Shown here in pieces: positions 34,731 to 39,864 of a stretch of DNA of 39,864 bases. The notes below the pieces were generated by a model. The model saw only the letters and a list, made by a program, of their open reading frames with translations. It was not told where the DNA came from and made no database searches. The position numbers and the translations under genes are program-made. The stretch comes from Candidatus Cloacimonadota bacterium. GTDB taxonomy: Bacteria; Cloacimonadota; Cloacimonadia; Cloacimonadales; Cloacimonadaceae. The stretch lies in contig JAAYWB010000036.1 in the NCBI GenBank assembly GCA_012516855.1, forward strand, positions 1 to 39,864, read 5' to 3'. Every line of letters starts with the position of its first letter. The stretch's first letter is position 1.

Positions 34731-36614
34731 ATGAACGCAATGTACTTTGGAACTGTGGGAGAATTGAAGTCCATCCGGGCTTCCGGGAATTTCGAGAAAT
34801 TTCTGGTGGACTGCTTCGTTTCGGAATTCGGCAAGCCTTCCGAGGCTTTGGTCAATTCCTGGCTCAATTCCACAGGCTATATGCTTGACCTGATGTCCGA
34901 TCCCGAATTCGACGCCCTTCCAGCCATCCTTGAGCTTCAAATTCCTATCGGTGCTGAGCGGCTGGACCTGGTGTTGCTGGGAGGAACAAAGTCCAAACCA
35001 AAAGCTCTCATTATCGAACTGAAGCAATGGAGTTCCGTGAAACAAGTTCCGGGTCAGCAACTACTTGTCGTGCCCCGCGAAGGCCGGGCCCAGCACCCCA
35101 GCGAACAAGCCCTAAACTACCGGGGAAAGATGATGATGTTCAGTTCCCTGGGAGAGGCCTACGAATGGCGGGCTATCGCCGTGGCTCACAACCTAGGGAT
35201 GAAATACCAGCCGGTGGCTGAGTCTGCTGAATTCACTGATTTCACCCGAGAAGCTCGGCTGTTCTACACTGAGGAAAGGAAGGAACTCCGGGAATACCTA
35301 TTCTCCGAACTCCTCCCCTGCGATTTGGGTGCTGCTGAACTGCAAAGTTTCACGAAAGGTGGGTTTGCACACACTGGCTTTTTTTTCGATTTCTTCCGCC
35401 GCCACGCCAAAGACATCAGAAATAATATCCAAAAAGCCCTTTATGACAAAGGTATGGGTCTAACACAGGTACAGCGCCTGATTGTGGAGGACATTTTGGA
35501 AAAGGTCGCTTCAGGCGAAGAAGCCTGTTTCTTGGTCGAAGGCCGTCCAGGAACCGGAAAGACCCTTCTGGCAGCCCAACTGCTGCTTAAGACCATTGGC
35601 GCCAACAAATCCAGCGTGATGGCCTTCCGCAATAACCGCCTGGTGGCAATCCTTAGAAAATGCTTCAACAACGCCGGCCCTGGCGCAGCTAACGCTCTGC
35701 TCTTCAGTTCGGTACCCATGTATCAGATCGGCCTTGCGGACAAGAAATACCACGATAACCAATTCGACTTCGTGGTCTGTGACGAGGCCCAAAGGTTTTC
35801 GGCGGAAAACATCGGGGTTATCATGAAACGCGCCCCAGTGACGGTTTTCTTCCATGACGAACCCCAGCTGCTCAATCCCCCGGAACAGGGCGACACCGCC
35901 ACCTTCGAAAAAGTGGCGGCTCAAGTGGGGAAAAATCTTATCAGACTCAACCTCGGCTCCCCGGTCCGCTGCCGCGGCGGCAAGGTTTATCAGGACTGGG
36001 TTGATAGCTTTGTGGAACACTCTCAAGCCCGGGCCCCGAAAATGAATAACTACCGGCTTGAGGTCTTTAGCTCCATCAATGACATGATATCCGAACTGCG
36101 CATACTTGCTATGAAACACAGGGTCGCCCTGGTGGCCAGCTTTACAGAATCCAAAGGCAAAAAAGGCTCCGTCGACGATCCGGACAACCTCCGCATAGGC
36201 CATCCCCTGTCTTCGGGGCTGGACATCTACAAAAATTCCGGCCTAAACATCCCCTGGCTGATGGACCCCCAAAAGGACTACACCCCCTACTGGCTTGGCG
36301 GCGAAAGCAACAACCTTGACCGGATCGCCTCCATCTACGGCTGCCAGGGCTTCGAAAGCGACTATGTGGGAGTGGTCTGGGGCCGCGATTTTATACGCCG
36401 GGGCGACACTTGGAAGGTGGGCCATCCGGACATCATCACCGACAATATCGATAAATTGCAGGTCTATGTCCGTTCCAATGGCGATAAGGCCCTCATCTAT
36501 TTCCAAAACCGCTACCGCATCTTCCTCACCCGGGGGATGCTGGGCACCTTTATCTTCTGTGAGGACCCGGAGACGAGTGAGTATCTGGAAACGGCTATAA
36601 TCAGGGGAAAATAA
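34731..36614 (+). CDS. Nuclease-helicase of the DUF2075 (Schlafen group 3-like) type
   Basis: 627 residues. The N-terminal part looks like a PD-(D/E)xK nuclease: ERLDLVLLGG (D79), then IIELKQW (E97, K99). A helicase-type ATPase follows, with Walker A EGRPGTGKTLLA (residues 270-281) and Walker B VVCDEAQ (~348-354). Near the C-terminus are CQGFESDYVGVVWG and RIFLTRG, a motif VI equivalent. Such proteins occur in defence islands and mobile regions. ATG 34731 follows AAGGAG. The neighbour downstream is a decayed nuclease-like gene, which fits an accessory island between rimP and the polysaccharide genes. Confidence 0.85.
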   Translation: MNAMYFGTVGELKSIRASGNFEKFLVDCFVSEFGKPSEALVNSWLNSTGYMLDLMSDPEFDALPAILELQIPIGAERLDLVLLGGTKSKPKALIIELKQWSSVKQVPGQQLLVVPREGRAQHPSEQALNYRGKMMMFSSLGEAYEWRAIAVAHNLGMKYQPVAESAEFTDFTREARLFYTEERKELREYLFSELLPCDLGAAELQSFTKGGFAHTGFFFDFFRRHAKDIRNNIQKALYDKGMGLTQVQRLIVEDILEKVASGEEACFLVEGRPGTGKTLLAAQLLLKTIGANKSSVMAFRNNRLVAILRKCFNNAGPGAANALLFSSVPMYQIGLADKKYHDNQFDFVVCDEAQRFSAENIGVIMKRAPVTVFFHDEPQLLNPPEQGDTATFEKVAAQVGKNLIRLNLGSPVRCRGGKVYQDWVDSFVEHSQARAPKMNNYRLEVFSSINDMISELRILAMKHRVALVASFTESKGKKGSVDDPDNLRIGHPLSSGLDIYKNSGLNIPWLMDPQKDYTPYWLGGESNNLDRIASIYGCQGFESDYVGVVWGRDFIRRGDTWKVGHPDIITDNIDKLQVYVRSNGDKALIYFQNRYRIFLTRGMLGTFIFCEDPETSEYLETAIIRGK

Positions 36615-36617
36615 GCT

Positions 36618-37437
36618 GTGGCAGCTTCACGATGTGCATCTGGTGTATTCTCGCTAGATGAAAGCTATAAAAATGTAGGATCCTACATCAAACGCTCCGA
36701 CCTCCCAAGAATCTTGAGAATACCCGACAGCGAGTTGTTAATCCTGAGATTTACATATGTTGGCGGAATTGAAGTGATTGACGAGAATGTGCTCCACAAA
36801 ACATACTACAATCTACCCTTACCGGAGTGTTTTCAAAACACAAAAATGAGTTTGGATGAGGTAATACTCTCTGCAATCATTAAGAAAACCCTACCCGATG
36901 CGGAAATTGAGTACCAGATTCCATGTGGAAGGAGACGGATTGATTTAAAATCACTCATCTCGGAAATTCAGTATGTGTAGAATTTGATGGACCAAGCTAT
37001 TTTGCCATATCCCGGTTCGGTCCTCCAAAAAATGATCCGCGGGACCGGAACAAATTGTTTGAAGATACCTTGGGCATAGAGTGTGTTTCCTGGCCTTATT
37101 GGATTCAGCGCTGTGAACGCAACGTCAGGGCGCTTTTCGATGATTCAGTGGAAGGATATGGTGCATTATGGAGCACCAACTTCCATTTCGGCGATTTCGT
37201 GTTCCATGATTCCGCTGCCTTGATATAGTTAATTACTGGTCGGTTTCGTGCTTCACGGCATGGCTATGCCAATTTCTATGAAAAAGACTCGCTCGGCAGG
37301 CAGAAGCCCGAACCACCCGATAATTTCGAAGATCATGAGCGGAAAGAAATCTTCCCAGCAGCTTCTTCCCAAGGGATGGAAGGAAAAGGAAAGGTGGTTA
37401 CCGGAATTGATTATTGCCTGCCTTTAAAAGGTGTTTT
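36618..37437 (+). pseudogene. Broken endonuclease-like gene (frameshifts and internal stop)
   Basis: The frame opens at GTG 36618, 4 nt after the helicase gene, and reads to RRRIDLK. A one-base loss in the AAAA run at 36947-36950 shifts the frame: restoring one A gives RRRIDLKITHLGNSVCVEFDGP and continues as FAISRFGPPKNDPRD ... WSTNFHFGDFVFHDSAALI to a TAG at 37226. The same frame goes on (GRFRASRHGYANFYEKDSLG), then a second shift near 37340 gives LLPKGWKEKERWLPELI and TAA at 37435. The pattern D..VEFDGP recalls DUF559/Vsr-like nuclease folds; I cannot name the family. The sequence is AT-richer than its neighbours, suggesting transfer. Sequencing indels could explain the shifts but not readily the TAG. 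Confidence 0.75.
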
Positions 37438-37450
37438 AATGGAGCGTTAG

Positions 37451-37611
37451 AGAATAAGCCAAACCGGAAAGTGGCGGCCTCGGTTCTAGTAGCGGTTCCG
37501 GTATTCCCGGTCGGTTTTTTACCTTGGAGGAGCCTTTTTTACTCTTGATTATGTTTCTTTGACGTTAGGGGTGTTTGTCCGCTCAGGACAGACAGCTCCG
37601 ACTCGTTATGA
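37451..37611. other. Non-coding stretch after the pseudogene
   Basis: No gene seen. ACCGGAA (37463-37469) and TTCCGGT (37496-37502) can pair, and TTTTTT at 37515 follows 12 nt later, a weak terminator candidate. TGTCC/GGACA near 37577 makes a small hairpin. Confidence 0.3.
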
Positions 37612-37842
37612 GCTTCTTTTGCTCACTTTTATCCGCTAGCCTCAGCTTGTCGAGTAGCTCATACCCGGTACCGATTCCAGAAGCCCGGCTTCGACGGCCC
37701 TTTATACAGAGCAGCAGGGGAGGTCGTTGGCTTCAATCTGAGCCCGGGTTATAGCTTCGAGTTCGACGTAAGGTTCCACTTTGAGGAGCGTGTAATTCAT
37801 TTAAGGAAGCACCGAGATAGCATGGAGTATGTTTTGAAATAA
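37612..37842 (+). pseudogene. Possible 3' remnant of an unknown gene
   Basis: A frame of 76 codons open from the TGA at 37609 to TAA 37840, with no usable start codon. Its second half reads like protein (GFDGPLYRAAGEVVGFNL, then SFEFDVRFHFEERVIHLRKH). I do not recognise it. It may be the tail of a gene removed during rearrangement of this island, or a chance open frame. Confidence 0.25.
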
Positions 37843-37966
37843 ACTTTCGTGTTTTCTTCCTGTTTTGTTTCCTGAAAATGGCGAAAGAGAGAAGAAGTTA
37901 GTGGTGAGAGCCAGCGCTGGGCATTATTTTCTTGACACCCACGGCAGAATAAGAGTGACTGCTTAC

Positions 37967-38818
37967 ATGAGAAAAACAGTAAGAGAGAAACACCCCGGGT
38001 TTTTGACCATCGATATCGAGGATTTCTATCACATCATCGGAGTGAGGGGAACTCCGCCGGTCGAGGCTTGGGACCGGCTCCCGTCCCGGGTGGAGATCGG
38101 GTTGGAACGCTACTTTGAGCTGTTGGCAGCCAAAGAGGTGAAGGCGACCATGTTCTTTCTGGGCTATATCGCGCGCCGGCATCCGGGCTTGGTGCGTCGG
38201 GCGATAGAACTGGAGCATGAAGTGGCCTCGCACGGGATGTATCACCGGGAGGTCAGCAAGATGGATTCTGACGAGTTTTACCGGGACGCGCGCGAGTCCC
38301 GGCTTTTGCTCGAGGATATCTCCGGAGTGAAGGTGCGCAGCATGCGCAGTCCGGGATTCTCCATCGGGGGAGCCACTCCGTGGTTTTTTGACAGGCTCTT
38401 GGAGGCGGGTTATGAGTATGACTCTTCCGCCCTGCCCATCCGCCGGGATAGAAGGGGCATCTCTGGCGGGTCGCTCGCCCCGGGCTATGTTGTCTGTTCT
38501 GGAGGAAGGATTTTCGAATTCCCGATCACCGTGGCCAGGCTGCTTGGCCTCAGGGTCAGTATGTTCGGGGGCGGATATCTGCGCTTTTTCCCCCAATGGT
38601 TCATCTCCGTGATGGCGCGGAAGGTGCTGCACGAGTATCCCCTTACGATCTATATTCATCCGCGCGAGATCGATCCTGGGCATCCGCGCATCGAGATGAA
38701 CGCTTACAGAAAGTTCAAAAGCTACATCAATCTTGCCAGCGTCCCGGCCAAGCTCGAAATGCTGATGGGTTCCACCCGATTCCTCAGGATGGGGGATTAT
38801 TATGACGCGTCCAAATAA
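37967..38818 (+). CDS. Polysaccharide deacetylase (NodB-like, XrtA-cluster type)
   Basis: Metal-dependent carbohydrate de-N-acetylase of 283 residues. It begins GFLTIDIEDFYH (catalytic and metal aspartates), then VKATMFFLGYIARRHPGLVRRA, EVASHGMYHREV (metal histidines) and MRSPGFSIG. The C-terminal part LTIYIHPREID resembles the DUF3473 extension of deacetylases from exopolysaccharide/PEP-CTERM loci. ATG 37967 is chosen because family homology starts right after it; an upstream ATG at 37865 adds 34 unconvincing residues. The Shine-Dalgarno match is weak. It overlaps the next gene by 17 bp, so they are coupled. Role inferred: trimming of a secreted or lipid-linked glycan. Confidence 0.85.
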   Translation: MRKTVREKHPGFLTIDIEDFYHIIGVRGTPPVEAWDRLPSRVEIGLERYFELLAAKEVKATMFFLGYIARRHPGLVRRAIELEHEVASHGMYHREVSKMDSDEFYRDARESRLLLEDISGVKVRSMRSPGFSIGGATPWFFDRLLEAGYEYDSSALPIRRDRRGISGGSLAPGYVVCSGGRIFEFPITVARLLGLRVSMFGGGYLRFFPQWFISVMARKVLHEYPLTIYIHPREIDPGHPRIEMNAYRKFKSYINLASVPAKLEMLMGSTRFLRMGDYYDASK

Positions 38819-39470
38819 AGAAAAAGCGGGGAATGTCACGGCGGGATATTTCGATTCCTACGCAAATGAGTTCGATTCTATCTATGGAAGCGGGAAGGGG
38901 CTTCCGCATCGTCTGGTAAACCGCTATCTGCGCGGCAGCGTCCGTGAAAGATTCAAGCTGACCCTGGAAGCCTGTTCGCCTGTGGAAGGAAAGACAGTTC
39001 TGAACGTGGGCTGCGGTCCTGGGCATTACTCCGTCGGCCTCGCGATGCTGGGCGCGAAAGAGGTCACGGGGATAGATTTTGCCCCGGGGATGGTCGAACT
39101 GGCCCGGGCAAAGGCGGCGGAAAAGCATTTGCAAGAAGTTTGCAAGTTTGAGGTCAGGGACTTTTTCAGCGTCACGGGCAGCAGCTATAATTATCTCATC
39201 CTGATGGGCTTCATGGATTATATCGCCGATGCCGAAGCCTGCGTGCGGCACAGCATGGGACTTTTCAAAGAAAAGGCTTTCTTCAGTTTCCCCGTATCCG
39301 GCGGGTTCCTTGCCTGGCAGAGAAAGCTCCGCTATCGGAGGAAATGCCCGCTTTACCTCTATTCTTATGCCGATGTCGTCAATATATTCACCGCGATTCC
39401 CGGTATCCGCTTCAGAATCCGCAATCTGAAAAGAGACTACTGGGTCGAGGCCTGGCATGATGTAATGTGA
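38802..39470 (+). CDS. Class I SAM-dependent methyltransferase
   Basis: 222 residues. Motif I is VLNVGCGPGHYSVGLA (~residues 66-81) and motif II is VTGIDFAPGMVELARAKA. YNYLILMGFMDYIAD matches motif IV of small-molecule methyltransferases. It opens with AGYFDSYANEFDSIY, typical of UbiE-like or sugar/polyketide methylases. Overlap with the polysaccharide deacetylase suggests that it modifies a glycan or its lipid carrier; the substrate is not readable from sequence. Confidence 0.85.
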   Translation: MTRPNKEKAGNVTAGYFDSYANEFDSIYGSGKGLPHRLVNRYLRGSVRERFKLTLEACSPVEGKTVLNVGCGPGHYSVGLAMLGAKEVTGIDFAPGMVELARAKAAEKHLQEVCKFEVRDFFSVTGSSYNYLILMGFMDYIADAEACVRHSMGLFKEKAFFSFPVSGGFLAWQRKLRYRRKCPLYLYSYADVVNIFTAIPGIRFRIRNLKRDYWVEAWHDVM

Positions 39471-39500
39471 CAGCCTGAGGGGGTTGAATGCTATTGAATG

Positions 39501-39557
39501 GGCTCTTTTTCATATCGAGTGTGTGTCCGGGCGATCCACTCGGTTTGAAAGAGAGCC
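39501..39557 (+). terminator. Possible terminator after the methyltransferase gene
   Basis: A long imperfect hairpin: GGCTCTTTTTCA (39501-39512) pairs with TGAAAGAGAGCC (39546-39557) with one mismatch, and CGAGTG (39516-39521) pairs with CACTCG (39537-39542). GTCTTTTTCC follows directly. CCGTCT (39556-39561) could instead pair with AGACGG (39580-39585), so the fold is ambiguous. It lies 30 bp after the stop codon. Confidence 0.5.
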
Positions 39558-39592
39558 GTCTTTTTCCTATCTGCCGGAGAGACGGTCTATCG

Positions 39593-39858
39593 ATTTGATC
39601 AATTCCATCAATTCATCAATTCCCTTTCTACGGCCCCCCATAATGGGAGGAATAGGTCTATCAGGACAATACTACCGAGTATCTACATATATACCATATA
39701 AATACCTATATAACTACTAATACCTACTATATTAGTATATATTATATCTATCTAGTATATATATCAATATGATAGCTATCATCCTTCCAGGTCCTGGAGG
39801 GGGAGGTTGAAAAGGGGCCGTGGAAAGGGAATTGATGAATTGATGGAATTGATGAAAT
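39593..39858. repeat. AT-rich element bounded by ~45-bp inverted repeats
   Basis: The left arm 39593-39637 and right arm 39814-39858 are reverse complements with two mismatches in 45. Each arm contains tandem GAATTGATG-like units (three copies) followed by GGGAAAGG and GGCC. The 176-bp interior is very AT-rich (39675-39775), with repeated AATACCTA and AGTATATAT motifs and no coding frame. It could be a non-autonomous transposon (MITE-like) or a very long hairpin. No clear target-site duplication is visible. Confidence 0.75.
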
Positions 39859-39864
39859 GAAAAT

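Noticed and set aside
37463-37520. Terminator after the pseudogene
   Set aside because: The 7-bp stem and the T-tract are separated by 12 nt, and alternative stems are only 4 bp.
39484-39720. 78-codon plus-strand frame near the right edge
   Set aside because: It runs through a hairpin and the AT-rich inverted-repeat element and ends in low-complexity residues; no homology is apparent.

Overview
The window reads as a bacterial chromosome segment of about 55% GC from a Gram-negative, outer-membrane organism that uses a type IX-like secretion/sorting pathway. Two secreted proteins end in a PNP-type C-terminal sorting domain, and one of them sits next to a PorV-like barrel and a PD40/OmpA protein. 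Giant proteins built of chitobiase/hexosaminidase C-terminal-like repeats, combined with this sorting domain, suggest Cloacimonadota or a related FCB-group lineage. That placement is inference from protein style; no 16S rRNA is present.

Layout. Positions 1-358 hold most of a tmRNA gene (minus strand, 3' end cut by the window edge) with its own promoter. Positions 556-4417 are a pyrimidine operon (pyrB-pyrC-pyrK-pyrD, minus). Positions 4654-6722 are a TPR lipoprotein, its terminator and an EamA-type exporter (plus). dinB follows (minus). Positions 8047-20697 form one minus-strand unit: promoter, a 3158-residue repeat protein, a PorV-like barrel, a PD40/OmpA protein, terminator. After an RNA methyltransferase (plus) comes a 12-gene minus-strand operon, 34433 to 22348: rimP-nusA-ylxR-ylxQ-infB-rbfA-nrnA-truB-ribF-sorted secreted protein-yhaM-like-MBL hydrolase. 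It is preceded by a promoter and by a leader that contains an intrinsic terminator. Positions 34731-37437 are accessory: a nuclease-helicase (DUF2075-like) followed by a decayed, AT-richer nuclease-like gene. The right end carries a polysaccharide deacetylase and a methyltransferase, then an AT-rich element bounded by ~45-bp inverted repeats.

How it works together. The rimP operon joins transcription elongation (NusA), ribosome maturation (RimP, RbfA), initiation (IF2), RNA modification (TruB) and RNA turnover (NrnA, YhaM-like); its leader terminator is a natural place for NusA feedback. The giant-protein operon looks like a cargo made together with outer-membrane partners. The strongest non-coding signals are a ~140-bp intergenic repeat family present three times, the rimP leader attenuator, and the inverted-repeat element at the right edge.
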